Of a stretch of DNA of 63,322 nucleotides, positions 55,542-63,322 are shown piece by piece. The stretch comes from JADGGM01 sp027307005 (GTDB taxonomy: Bacteria; Gemmatimonadota; Gemmatimonadetes; Gemmatimonadales; Gemmatimonadaceae). A program made the translations under genes and the position numbers. Within the stretch, counting starts at the first letter, position 1; each line of letters begins with the position of its first letter. The notes beneath the pieces were generated by a model, which was not told the origin of the DNA, did not search any database, and worked only from the letters and a program-made list of their open reading frames with translations. The stretch covers positions 1 to 63,322 of the forward strand of contig DATIEP010000086.1 in assembly GCA_035455745.1 (NCBI GenBank). Reading direction: 5' to 3'.

Positions 55542-57577
55542 CGGCCATTCTCGGTATCGCCGGCCCGCTCGCTCGTTCGACCGAACCCCGGATCGCGCGG
55601 TCGATGCTCGGCGCGATGGCGCACCGCGGCGCCGACCGCGCCGCGTGGCGCGCCTGCGGCGGCGCAGTGTTAGGCACGTCGCGACACCACTGGGAGCTCG
55701 CCACCACCGGCGGTGACGGCGAGATGCCCGCGTTGGACGGTGATGTCGTGGTTGCCGCCGATGCGACGCTCTATTACACGGCGGACCTGCGGCGCGCACT
55801 CCGGGCCCGCGGTGTTCGGGCGACGGGCGCCACGCCCTGCGAGCTGATCCTGGCCGCGTATCGCGCCTGGGGCGCCGACTGCGCGGCGCATCTCGAGGGC
55901 GATTTTGCATTCGTCCTGTGGGATGCGACAGCGCAGACGCTCATCGCCGCCCGGGACTTCGGGGCCAAGCGGCCGCTCCACTTCGCGCAGTTAGGCGGCT
56001 CGATTCTGCTCGCCTCGACCATCGACGCCGTGCGCGCCCACCATGCCTGCCCGTCCGTGCTCGACGCCGCTGTCGTCGCCGAGGAAGCCGGAGCGCTCTC
56101 GGGATCGAACACGGACACCGTGTGGCGCGGCGTGAAGCGGATTCCGCCCGGCCACCACCTGGTCTGGCGCGCGAGCGACCCTCGTCATACCCGGCTCGAA
56201 CCGCATTGGCAGCCGCCGCAATTTCAGGATCGGGCGCGCGCATCCGATGGCGCCGACGAGTTGCTCGAGCTGCTGGGCGACGCGGTCGCCGAACGCATTG
56301 CCACCGGCGCGCCGACGGCGGTGGCGCTCAGCGGCGGCTGGGATTCGCCGGCCGTGTTTGCAGCGGGCTCCCGCATCCTCGAGCGGGCGCCGGGACGCGG
56401 CTCGCTCCAGCCCATTTCCGTGAGCTTTCCGCCGGGCGACCCCGGCCGGGAAGATGAGCTCATCGAGTCCATCGTTAGGCACTGGAAGACGGCGACGGTG
56501 TGGCTCGCCTCGGCCGACATCCCGGCGCTCGACGACATGGTCCGCCGCGCCGCCCTGCGCGAGGAGCCGTTCCCGCATCCATTCGAGCCGATGAACCGCG
56601 CCATTGCGCGCGCCGCCGTCGGCTGCGGCGCGACCGTGCTGTTGGACGGCAACGGCGGCGATCAGCTGTTCGAGACGTCGAGCGTCTATCTGGCCGACCT
56701 CGTACGACGCGGCCGCTGGTCGGAGCTCGGCCGCGAGTGGCGGGCCCGCGGCGGCGGCGCCCGCGCCCTGGTTCGCGATGCGATGCTGCCGGCGCTGCCT
56801 AACGTAGTGCTCCGCGGCCTCGACCGGATGGGCGACGGCCGCACCGCGCTCGGCGACCCGTTGTCGCGGCGGCCGCCGGGCTGGATGCGCGCCGACTTCG
56901 TCCGCGCGCACGGCCTCGACGCGCGCGAGCGCGAACGCGCACCGTCGCGCAGCGGCCGGAGTCTCGCCGCGACCGAATCCGCGTGGCAGCTCACGCGGCC
57001 CGTGCTCGGCCGCATGGCGTCGGCGCTGGCGTCGTTCACACTCGCCGAGGGCGCCGAGCATCGGTCGCCGCTCTACGACGGCCGGATCATCCGCTTCGCC
57101 GCGACCCGGCCCGTCGCAGAACGTCGCAGCGGCCGCGAGACCAAACGACTGTTGCGCCGCGCGATGACCGGACTCCTGCCTCGCGAGATTCTGGCGCCGC
57201 GGCCGGCGCGGACCGGCGTTCCGATCGAATACCTGGTCACGGCGATCCGGGAGGTACTCCCGCTCTGGCGGGAACGCGCCGGCCGCGAGTCGATGCTCGC
57301 CGACCTCGGGATCATCGACCCGGTTCAGTTAGGCGCGGCGTACGACCGGTGCCTCGGCGGCAGCGCCGCCTCCCACACCGTAGCGCTCTACCTGGCGCTC
57401 GAAACGGAGCTCTGGCTCCAGGCGCACGTCGGCGGCGTGCGCGGACGCGATGGCAGTATCGGTGCGGCCGCGAGGGCCGCGTCGCGAGCGGGTCACGAAT
57501 GGCCCGACAACCTTGTCGCACGGGAGGATATGGATGTACGAGACTCCGAAGGTGGAGCGGTTCGGCACTCTGCGTGA
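55538..57577 (+). CDS. Lasso cyclase (asparagine-synthetase-like, C protein)
   Basis: 679 aa from GTG 55538. The N-terminal Ntn-type domain opens MTAILGIAGPLARSTEPRIA with no Cys2, so glutaminase is dead, as in lasso cyclases. The synthetase domain has AVALSGGWDSPAVFAAG (ATP pyrophosphatase loop SGGxDS), LLDGNGGDQLFET and GAEHRSPLYDGRIIRF. It adenylates the ring Asp/Glu side chain and joins it to the core N-terminus. The precursor gene overlaps its last 44 bp in another frame. Contains several TTA GGC pairs. Confidence 0.9.
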   Translation: MTAILGIAGPLARSTEPRIARSMLGAMAHRGADRAAWRACGGAVLGTSRHHWELATTGGDGEMPALDGDVVVAADATLYYTADLRRALRARGVRATGATPCELILAAYRAWGADCAAHLEGDFAFVLWDATAQTLIAARDFGAKRPLHFAQLGGSILLASTIDAVRAHHACPSVLDAAVVAEEAGALSGSNTDTVWRGVKRIPPGHHLVWRASDPRHTRLEPHWQPPQFQDRARASDGADELLELLGDAVAERIATGAPTAVALSGGWDSPAVFAAGSRILERAPGRGSLQPISVSFPPGDPGREDELIESIVRHWKTATVWLASADIPALDDMVRRAALREEPFPHPFEPMNRAIARAAVGCGATVLLDGNGGDQLFETSSVYLADLVRRGRWSELGREWRARGGGARALVRDAMLPALPNVVLRGLDRMGDGRTALGDPLSRRPPGWMRADFVRAHGLDARERERAPSRSGRSLAATESAWQLTRPVLGRMASALASFTLAEGAEHRSPLYDGRIIRFAATRPVAERRSGRETKRLLRRAMTGLLPREILAPRPARTGVPIEYLVTAIREVLPLWRERAGRESMLADLGIIDPVQLGAAYDRCLGGSAASHTVALYLALETELWLQAHVGGVRGRDGSIGAAARAASRAGHEWPDNLVAREDMDVRDSEGGAVRHSA

Positions 57578-57707
57578 ATTGACGCAGGGCAAGTCCGATC
57601 CGGGTTTCGATCTGGCCGCCGGTCTGGGCCAGGACAACGTGGAGCCTGGGTGCACGGCGCACGCCGCACCCGGCTCGGCAGCCGCTTGCATCAGCGGCCG
57701 GTCGTGA
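57534..57707 (+). CDS. Lasso peptide precursor (A)
   Basis: 57 aa from ATG 57534 with GGGAGGA upstream; ATG 57530 is in the cyclase frame. The leader YETPKVERFGTLRELTQ fits the RRE-bound pattern YxxPxLxxxG...LT. With Thr at -2 the cut would fall after Gln18, giving a core of 39 residues that starts GKSDPGFDL: Gly1 and Asp8 allow the usual eight-residue macrolactam ring. The tail has Cys22 and Cys34 and ends ISGRS, a C-terminal Ser. The long core and two cysteines are unlike most described lasso peptides (about 15-26 residues). Confidence 0.88.
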   Translation: MYETPKVERFGTLRELTQGKSDPGFDLAAGLGQDNVEPGCTAHAAPGSAAACISGRS

Positions 57708-57762
57708 GGCACGACGCCGGGAGACTCGGACCAGTGAGTCTTCCCGCCGTCGGCCGCGTGCC

Positions 57763-58710
57763 ATGAGTCTGTTTTCGATTTACGGTGGCTGTCTTCAGTC
57801 GGACATCCCGTTTCCCGGCCTCAGTGCGGGAAGCGGGTGTCCGACATGGCGGCTCGTTCGCATGGACGGCGATGCGCCGAGCGCCAGGCTCTCTCTGTTA
57901 GGCGAAGACCGCGTCGACGCGGACGTGTCGGTACGACTGTCGCGGCACGCGCGCGGTCTTCGCCTCACCTACGACGACACCGGGTCGTTCGATCTGCGGG
58001 ATGGCGGTGCGCGCATCGAGTGGTATCCGGGCGCGGCGGCACGTCTCGAGGCGGCGCGACTCGACGTGCTCGGTCGCGTTTTGCCGATGGCCCTGCACGA
58101 GGCGGGTACGCTGTGCCTGCATGGCAGCGCCGTCGAGATCGATGGAGCGGCGGTCGCCTTCGCCGCCCCCAAATTTCACGGGAAGTCGACGCTGGCGCGT
58201 GCAGTGGCCAATGCCGGCGGACGGGTGATGAGCGACGACGTCGTCGCCGTGGATCCCGGGCCGCCGCCGATCGTTAGGCCGGGGGTCTCGAGCGTGCGCC
58301 TCTGGCGCGACGCGGTCGAGCACGTGGGTGATGTCTCGTGCGCTCCGGCAGATGCCTATGGGAAATACATCGTGCCTGACACGGCGCACGAGCGCTCGCA
58401 CGAGACGCCGGTTCGACTCGACGCGATCTACGTGTTGACGCCCGTCAAGGCCGGCGCCGACCACGCGGCATCACGACGCCTCCTCGATCCATTGAGCGCT
58501 ACGATGGCGCTGCTTCCGCACAACCGCCTTGCGTCGCTGCTCGGTGGCACAGAGGCCGCCGCCGTCCTCGATCGCGTGACCCGGCTGCTGCGGCACACGC
58601 CGGTCTATGCGCTGAGCGTCGTGCGCGACTTCGATCGCCTCGAGGATGCGGCGTGCGCGATCCGCGACTGGCACGGCTCCGCAGCCACGCTGGCCCGGCA
58701 CACGGCATGA
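57763..58710 (+). CDS. HPr-kinase-like lasso peptide kinase (K)
   Basis: 315 aa. FAAPKFHGKSTLARAVANAG is the HPrK-type P-loop and VMSDDVVAVDPG the metal segment. TLCLHGSAVEIDGAAVAFAA precedes the P-loop as in HprK/P. Homologues in paeninodin-type clusters phosphorylate the hydroxyl of the C-terminal Ser of the precursor. The precursor here does end in Ser. Lies 55 bp after the precursor stop and overlaps the ABC ATPase ATG as ATGA. Confidence 0.82.
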   Translation: MSLFSIYGGCLQSDIPFPGLSAGSGCPTWRLVRMDGDAPSARLSLLGEDRVDADVSVRLSRHARGLRLTYDDTGSFDLRDGGARIEWYPGAAARLEAARLDVLGRVLPMALHEAGTLCLHGSAVEIDGAAVAFAAPKFHGKSTLARAVANAGGRVMSDDVVAVDPGPPPIVRPGVSSVRLWRDAVEHVGDVSCAPADAYGKYIVPDTAHERSHETPVRLDAIYVLTPVKAGADHAASRRLLDPLSATMALLPHNRLASLLGGTEAAAVLDRVTRLLRHTPVYALSVVRDFDRLEDAACAIRDWHGSAATLARHTA

Positions 58711-59804
58711 CGGCGCTCTCCGCTCCGCTCGCCGCGCGTCCTTCGCTCGCGCCGACGCCGATCGTCCGCCCAACGGCGGACGCGGTCGTACAGGTGCACG
58801 GGCTCACCAAACGCTTTGCGATCCGCCGCGGCTGGATCGAAACGCTGCTCCGCCGGCGCGCGGGCGCGTACGCGACGGCGCTCGACGAGGTGACGCTGGA
58901 TGTGCGGCGGGGCGAGCTGTTCGGGCTGCTCGGGCCTAACGGAGCCGGCAAGACGACGCTGTTCAAGGTGCTCTCGACGCTCATCACGCCGGATGCCGGC
59001 GACGTCGTGATCGACGGCTGCCACGTCGTACGGGACGCGGCTCGCGTCCGCCGCTTGCTGGCGCCGGCGATCCCGGAGGAGCGGAGCCTGAGCTGGCGCC
59101 TAACCGCCCGGCAGAATCTCGATGTGTTCGCCTCGCTCCACGGGCTCACCGGCGCCGCGGCGCGCCGCGCGGTCGACGAGGTGCTCGCCGCGACGGAGCT
59201 GACGGACACCGGCACCAAGATGGTGGGCCAGTTTTCCTCGGGCATGCGCCAGCGTCTGCTCATTGCGCGCGCTCTGCTCGGTCGGCCATCCATTCTTCTG
59301 CTGGATGAGCCGACGCGCAGTCTGGATCCGATCTCTGCGCGACGCTTCCGCACGTTCCTCCGCGACGAGATCGTACGCCGGCGTGGATGCACGGTGTTGC
59401 TCGCGACGCATCGGGCCGAGGAGGCGCTCGAGCTGTGCGACCGCGTGGCGGTGCTCGATCGCGGTCGCGTCTCGGCTGTCGGCGCGCCCGATGTGCTCAT
59501 GCGGGACATCGTCGGCGCACGCTACCAGCTGCGAGTTCAGGACGCTGACCGAGGGGCGACCTGCGAGCTCGCGCGGATGTCGCGCGACCGCGTACACGTC
59601 ATCGCGCACGACGCGCCGGACGCCGAGGGGTGGGTTGCGGTCCATCTGCAGATCGCCGGGGGCTCGACGGGCGCCGCCGCGTTCCTCGGTGCGTTAGGCG
59701 AAGGCGGCATCCCCGTCGCGTCGTTCGAGCGCGTGACGCTCGCGTTGGACGAACTGATCGACCGCGTCGTGGCCCGCGGCGCCGGCGGGGTGCGCCGTGG
59801 ATAG
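58707..59804 (+). CDS. ABC transporter ATPase of the lasso cluster (D, part 1)
   Basis: 365 aa from ATG 58707. LFGLLGPNGAGKTTLFKVLS (Walker A), GQFSSGMRQRLLIARAL (signature, FSSGM for LSGGQ), ILLLDEPTRSLDP (Walker B). Of the ABC-2/NatA type. The C-terminal 100 residues are a DUF4162-like tail. The N-terminal 40 residues are an extension. Together with 59797-60597 it likely exports the mature peptide and gives self-immunity. Classical lasso clusters use a single fused McjD-type exporter; here it is split. Confidence 0.9.
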   Translation: MTALSAPLAARPSLAPTPIVRPTADAVVQVHGLTKRFAIRRGWIETLLRRRAGAYATALDEVTLDVRRGELFGLLGPNGAGKTTLFKVLSTLITPDAGDVVIDGCHVVRDAARVRRLLAPAIPEERSLSWRLTARQNLDVFASLHGLTGAAARRAVDEVLAATELTDTGTKMVGQFSSGMRQRLLIARALLGRPSILLLDEPTRSLDPISARRFRTFLRDEIVRRRGCTVLLATHRAEEALELCDRVAVLDRGRVSAVGAPDVLMRDIVGARYQLRVQDADRGATCELARMSRDRVHVIAHDAPDAEGWVAVHLQIAGGSTGAAAFLGALGEGGIPVASFERVTLALDELIDRVVARGAGGVRRG

Positions 59805-60597
59805 AATCCGCGCGCTGCTCAGGGCGAACTGGCAAGTCGGTTCGAGCTATCGCCTCGACATGGCGGCCTCGCTCGCCGGGCTGGTCGTCACGGTCGTCCC
59901 CGTGTACTTCGTCGCGCACGCGCTGCAGCCCATGATGGCGGCGTCGATCTCGGCGCAGGGCGGCCAGTACTTCGGCTTCGTGCTGGTCGGCATGATCGCG
60001 TTCACGTTTCTGGGCGTCGCCGTGAGCGCGCTCCCCAAGGTCATTGGCGCCGGCATCGCATCCGGCACGCTCGAGGCGTATCTGGCGACACCGGCGCCGC
60101 TGCCCACCATTCTCGCCGGCCTCGTGTCGTACGAGCTGCTCTGGTCGGTGGCGCGGGCGCTCCTGGTGTTGGGCGCGGGGGCTGCGTTAGGCGCACACGT
60201 CGCCTGGGACCGCTCGCTCCTCGCGCTGGGGGTGCTCGCGCTCATCGTGCTCGCGCACCTGCCGTTCGGCATCTTCGCGGCGGCGCTCGTGCTGTGGTTC
60301 CGCACGACCGGCCCCCTGCCCAAGGGAATCCTCGCCGCATCCGGACTCCTCGGCGGCGTCTACTATCCCACCCAGGTGATTCCGGCGTGGCTGCATACGG
60401 TGTCGGCCGGACTGCCGCTCACGTACGGATTGCGCTCGCTGCGGCGGGTCTTGCTCGATGGCGCCTCGTTGGGCGCCGTCGCCGGCGATCTCGGTGTGCT
60501 CGCGGCATTCGCAGCAGTGTTGCTCGCGGCGAGCCTGTGGGCGTTCGCCCGCGCGCTCGGCGACGCCAGACGGGCCGGGACGCTGGCCCAGTACTGA
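59797..60597 (+). CDS. ABC-2 permease of the lasso cluster (D, part 2)
   Basis: 266 aa from GTG 59797, overlapping the ATPase stop. Six helices, among them AASLAGLVVTVVPVYFVAHA, FGFVLVGMIAFTFLGVAVSA and LGVLAAFAAVLLAASLWAFA. SGTLEAYLATPAPLPTILAG and GLLGGVYYPTQVIPAWLHTV are ABC-2 membrane marks. A GCCCCGAC/GTCGGGGC hairpin follows. Confidence 0.88.
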   Translation: MDRIRALLRANWQVGSSYRLDMAASLAGLVVTVVPVYFVAHALQPMMAASISAQGGQYFGFVLVGMIAFTFLGVAVSALPKVIGAGIASGTLEAYLATPAPLPTILAGLVSYELLWSVARALLVLGAGAALGAHVAWDRSLLALGVLALIVLAHLPFGIFAAALVLWFRTTGPLPKGILAASGLLGGVYYPTQVIPAWLHTVSAGLPLTYGLRSLRRVLLDGASLGAVAGDLGVLAAFAAVLLAASLWAFARALGDARRAGTLAQY

Positions 60598-60616
60598 CCG
60601 GCGCGCTTTCCTGCCC

Positions 60617-60641
60617 GCCCCGACAACCGCCGGGTCGGGGC
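60617..60641. terminator. Hairpin after the lasso operon
   Basis: GCCCCGAC (60617-60624) pairs with GTCGGGGC (60634-60641) 20 bp after the permease stop. No U-tract. Confidence 0.5.
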
Positions 60642-60707
60642 ATTGGCCGTGTTGCCGGCGACGCGGGTTCGTGCTAACTCTGTTGGTACAACCCACACGA
60701 GGCGTCT

Positions 60708-61967
60708 ATGGCCCTGTCGCGTCAGTCAGGTTTGCCCCGTTCGATCATCGCGCTCGGCGCCGTGCTCACGCTCGTGGCATGCGGCGGGTCGTCGTCGCCC
60801 ACGGCGCCGACGCCCATCGAGCAACTGCCGCGGGCGCTCACCGTCAACGAGCAGCAGCTCATCGCGCAGTCCAACGGGTTCGCGTTCGCGCTGTTCCAAC
60901 AAGTGGCGGGCGAGGCGCCGGACTCCAACCTGTTCCTGTCTCCGCTCAGTGCGTCGATGGCGCTCGGCATGACGATGAACGGCGCCGAAGGCAGCACCCT
61001 CGACGCGATGCGATCGACGTTAGGCTTCTCGTCGATGACCGTGCCGGACGCCGACACGGCGTATCAGAGCCTGATTTCGCTGCTGCGTGGACTGGATCCG
61101 CACGTCGACTTCCAGATCGCCAACGCCATCTGGTATCGGCAGGGATTCAACGTCGAGGCGAACTTCCTGCAAACGGACAAGCAGTACTTCGACGCGACCG
61201 TACAAGGACTCGACTTCGACAGTCCGTCCGCGGTCAAGACGATCAACGCGTGGGTGTCCACCAGCACGAAGGGCAAGATCGACGAGATCGTCGACAGCCC
61301 CATCGATCCAAACACCATGATGTTCCTGACGAACGCGATGTACTTCAAGGGCGCCTGGGTGTACGACTTCGACGCGGGCAAGACGAGCAGCCAGCCGTTC
61401 AACATGGCGGACGGCTCATCGACGTCCGTGCCGATGATGGACCTTCCGGCGGTCACGGTGCGGTTCGCCGCGCCGCCAGGCTACCAAGCGGTGGAGCTGC
61501 CCTACGGCGGCGGCGCGTTCGTGATGGACGTGGTGTTGCCTAACGCTGGGACGTCGCTCGACGCGGTGGTGGCCGGGCTCGCCGGCGGCGGTTGGTCCGC
61601 GCTGCTCGCGGGTATGGACAACGGCACGGGCGAGGTCGAGATCCCGCGGTTCACCTTGACGTGGGGCGCGAGCCTCAACCAGCCGCTGACTGCGTTAGGC
61701 ATGGGGATCGCCTTCGGGGACGATGCCGACTTCACCGGCATCGCCCCGGACACGGGCCTCACCATCACCAACGTCCGGCAACAGACATTCGTCGAGGTGA
61801 ACGAACAGGGGACGACAGCCGCGGCCGCCACGAGCGTCGCCGTGGGCGTCACCTCGGATGAGACTCCGTTTGTCTTTCGGGCCGACCACCCGTTCCTGTT
61901 CGTGATCCGCGAGCGGCTGTCCGGGGCGATCCTGTTCATGGGAGAGCTGCAGCAGCCTGCGCCGTAG
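60708..61967 (+). CDS. Serpin lipoprotein
   Basis: 419 aa. Lipoprotein signal IALGAVLTLVAC. Serpin fold is complete: NLFLSPLSASMALGMTMNGA, FLTNAMYFKGAWVYDFDAG, and the reactive-loop hinge VEVNEQGTTAAAATSVAV (small residues at P12-P9, so inhibitory type), then FRADHPFLFVIRERLSGAIL. It would trap serine or cysteine proteases at the cell surface. Lies 110 bp after the lasso operon on the same strand, with its own terminator. Confidence 0.94.
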   Translation: MALSRQSGLPRSIIALGAVLTLVACGGSSSPTAPTPIEQLPRALTVNEQQLIAQSNGFAFALFQQVAGEAPDSNLFLSPLSASMALGMTMNGAEGSTLDAMRSTLGFSSMTVPDADTAYQSLISLLRGLDPHVDFQIANAIWYRQGFNVEANFLQTDKQYFDATVQGLDFDSPSAVKTINAWVSTSTKGKIDEIVDSPIDPNTMMFLTNAMYFKGAWVYDFDAGKTSSQPFNMADGSSTSVPMMDLPAVTVRFAAPPGYQAVELPYGGGAFVMDVVLPNAGTSLDAVVAGLAGGGWSALLAGMDNGTGEVEIPRFTLTWGASLNQPLTALGMGIAFGDDADFTGIAPDTGLTITNVRQQTFVEVNEQGTTAAAATSVAVGVTSDETPFVFRADHPFLFVIRERLSGAILFMGELQQPAP

Positions 61968-61999
61968 TCGACTGCCTCCGGGTCGATCGACGTACGAGG

Positions 62000-62050
62000 C
62001 AAGGCCGCCGACGCGCGCTCGGGAGCGAGTCCGGGCGCGCGTCAGCCTTG
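62000..62050. terminator. Two-tier hairpin after the serpin
   Basis: CAAGGC (about 62000-62005) pairs with GCCTTG (about 62045-62050), and inside ACGCGCGCTCGG pairs with CCGGGCGCGCGT (62011-62042, one mismatch). Factor-independent terminator candidate. Confidence 0.55.
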
Positions 62051-62102
62051 TCCACTCTCATACAAGCGGGCTCAGCAGAGGCACGCCCGACAGCACGTCA
62101 AC

Positions 62103-62136
62103 AACACGTTTTGTGATTTCGCAAGCACGTTTTGTG
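62103..62136. repeat. Direct repeat CACGTTTTGTGAT, two copies
   Basis: 13-bp identical words at 62103-62115 and 62124-62136, spaced 21 bp (two helical turns) centre to centre. AT-rich relative to surroundings. Probably a binding site for a dimeric regulator. Confidence 0.4.
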
Positions 62137-62253
62137 ATCGAAGTGCACTTTAGGGACATCTCGGTTGCGCGCGTCGTGCGACGAGCGAGGGGCGTCCGGA
62201 TCGGCAATCCGCACCGGGCAAGGCCGGCGGATGCCTGAGCGAGGAGGCGGGTG

Positions 62254-62455
62254 TCGGGCATCTACGCTCATAGGGACGCGGACACAGCACGGGCACAACG
62301 GGCACGGCACGGATCGCGCGGCTGCACGGACCAACGCACGTGTGTGGGGACTCTTTGTTCTCCCGCAGCAAGCGCCATCTGTTGCAGCAGAACAATCCGT
62401 GCAGTGCCCGTTGTGCCCGTGCTGTGTCCGCGTCTTTATGAGCGTAGATGCCCGA
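62254..62455. repeat. Palindromic element, copy 2 (GCATCTACGCTCAT ends)
   Basis: Begins TCGGGCATCTACGCTCAT and ends with its complement; arms of about 50-55 bases are near-perfect, containing ACGCGGACACAGCACGGG and its mirror. The loop is about 90 bases. Shares its outer ends with the copy at 23989-24121, but inner sequences differ (GGGCAC here, GGACAC there). Confidence 0.8.
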
Positions 62456-62606
62456 AACGCGCCCTACCATTGACTCAGACGCGCTTCGTTAGTGGGCAAC
62501 GATTGGCCTACCCGCGCGCTCGTTCGATGACACCGCTCCCGACACCACCCTTACACTCGGCCCATGCCGAGTGGACAGGCCAGACACCGGGAGGGTACAC
62601 ACCGCG

Positions 62607-62723
62607 ATGGCGATCAGACGTCCCGTGTACACGATCGACGACCTCGGCCGGCTCCCCGACGACGGGAGACCTCGCGCCGTCTTGACGCTGGATCTTGCGG
62701 AGGTCTTCGCCGGATTCGACTGA
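62607..62723 (+). pseudogene. Uma2-family nuclease remnant
   Basis: A 38-codon frame with GGAGG upstream (about 62589). It begins MAIRRPVYTIDDLGRLPDDG, the N-terminal signature of Uma2 (DUF820) nucleases, and jumps to AVLTLDLAEVFAGFD, which resembles their C-terminus. The PD-(D/E)XK core of about 130 residues is missing, so this is an internal deletion remnant. Not recognisable by length alone. Confidence 0.45.
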
Positions 62724-62756
62724 AGAGCCACCTCACCGCTTGGCCCACGATGGTCG

Positions 62757-63322
62757 TCAGGCGGGCGGCAGCAGACTCGCGATGCGCTGTGCGATTTCCT
62801 GCGCCGCGTGCGGACGGCCGCGCGCGGCCGCATGCGCGGCGGTCACCGCGAGTGCGGCGGAGTCCGCGGTTAGGCGCCTGACGTCGGCGTCGAGGCGCTG
62901 GGCCGAGAACTCGGATTGCGCCACGGCGATCGCCGCGCCGGCGTCGGCCAGGACCCTCGCGTTCGCCGTCTGGTGGTCCGCCGCCGCAGTCGGCAACGGC
63001 ACCAGAATCATCGGGATCCCCCACGCGCACAGCTCGGCGAGCGTGAGCGCGCCCGAGCGCGTCACCGCGAGATCCGCGGCGGCGTACGCGCGCTCGATGG
63101 GCGAGAGGTACGGCACCACGCGCACGCGCTGCGCGTCCAAGTGCGCGTATCGCTCGTGCGAGGCGCGTCCGGTCGCCCAGATGAGATGCACGCCATCGGG
63201 CAGGCCGCGCTCGACCCACCCGGCGAGCGCATCGTTGATCGGACGCGCGCCCTGGCTGCCGCCGAACGCCAGCACCACGGCGCCGCCGGTTTCCGGAAAT
63301 CCCCACTCCCGCCGCGCCGTCG
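62757..63322 (-). CDS. murG: MurG (partial, C-terminal part)
   Basis: About 188 codons run off the right edge. LAFGGSQGARPINDALAGW is the MurG GGSxGA loop, HLIWATGRASHERY follows, and VTRSGALTLAELCAWGIPMI with PLPTAAADHQTANARVL is the UDP-GlcNAc binding motif. It makes lipid II from lipid I. Same strand as murC; in most dcw clusters the two adjoin. Here 7.9 kb separates them. Confidence 0.94.
   Translation of the reverse strand, partial: TARREWGFPETGGAVVLAFGGSQGARPINDALAGWVERGLPDGVHLIWATGRASHERYAHLDAQRVRVVPYLSPIERAYAAADLAVTRSGALTLAELCAWGIPMILVPLPTAAADHQTANARVLADAGAAIAVAQSEFSAQRLDADVRRLTADSAALAVTAAHAAARGRPHAAQEIAQRIASLLPPA

Noticed and set aside
62058..62261. 67-codon minus-strand frame over the direct repeats
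   Set aside because: It translates the repeated word twice (SITKRACEITKRV) and has no domain or ribosome site; better explained as repeat DNA.

Overview
The window is about two-thirds G+C and reads as chromosome from a Gram-negative, lipoprotein-rich bacterium. Two lone ADOP/MacB-type permeases, a eukaryote-like Ser/Thr kinase fused to a TolB-like/TPR sensor, a TMTC-like membrane protein, Ig-like lipoproteins and generic dcw, tRNA-modification and competence genes suggest Gemmatimonadota or a close relative. That placement is an inference, because the window holds no rRNA. No tRNA, CRISPR array, transposase or integrase was seen.

Layout. 0-10.3 kb is an accessory patch of small, mostly monocistronic genes: three separate ArsR-type repressor + SRPBCC/AHSA1 modules (two with palindromic operator candidates directly before the repressor start, the third with a palindrome about 60 bp upstream), a YcaQ-like DNA glycosylase, an AAC(6')-like acetyltransferase, hydrolases, a truncated VOC gene and several hypotheticals. 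Two attC-like hairpins lie here, so the patch may be a decayed gene-cassette array. 10.5-23.5 kb holds a GH53 galactanase, two ADOP permeases, a CBS protein, a TMTC-like protein, an Ig-like lipoprotein and the kinase. 24.1-41 kb is metabolic and informational, mostly on the minus strand: methylmalonyl-CoA mutase large chain, fructose-bisphosphatase, ComEC, ComFB, MiaB, MtaB, a response-regulator/histidine-kinase hybrid, two envelope proteins, cytidine deaminase, phosphopentomutase, alanine racemase, MazG (plus strand) and AsnRS. 41.5-43.5 kb has a sensor kinase and a lipoprotein. 43.9-54.9 kb (minus) holds RecG, FtsY, a BatA-like membrane protein, an M23 peptidase, then FtsZ, FtsA, FtsQ and MurC.

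55.2-60.6 kb (plus) is a lasso-peptide cluster in the order RRE, cyclase, precursor, HPr-kinase-like tailoring kinase, ABC ATPase, ABC permease. It is followed by a serpin lipoprotein, a palindromic element and an Uma2 nuclease remnant. MurG resumes on the minus strand at the right edge, so this block sits inside the division/cell-wall (dcw) cluster between murG and murC. The predicted core peptide is long (39 residues), has Gly1 and Asp8 for an eight-residue ring, two tail cysteines and a C-terminal Ser that the kinase could phosphorylate. The usual B2 leader peptidase is absent from the window.

The strongest unexplained signal is a word, GCCTAAC/GTTAGGC (usually GCCTAACG), that I count about 93 times by eye, roughly one per 680 bp, in genes and intergenic gaps. 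In genes it is read mainly as Leu-Gly (TTA GGC, a normally avoided Leu codon here) or Pro-Asn (CCT AAC). It is nearly absent from several housekeeping blocks. Candidate explanations are an uptake-like sequence (comEC and comFB are in the window), an integron-type core site, or a binding/methylation site.
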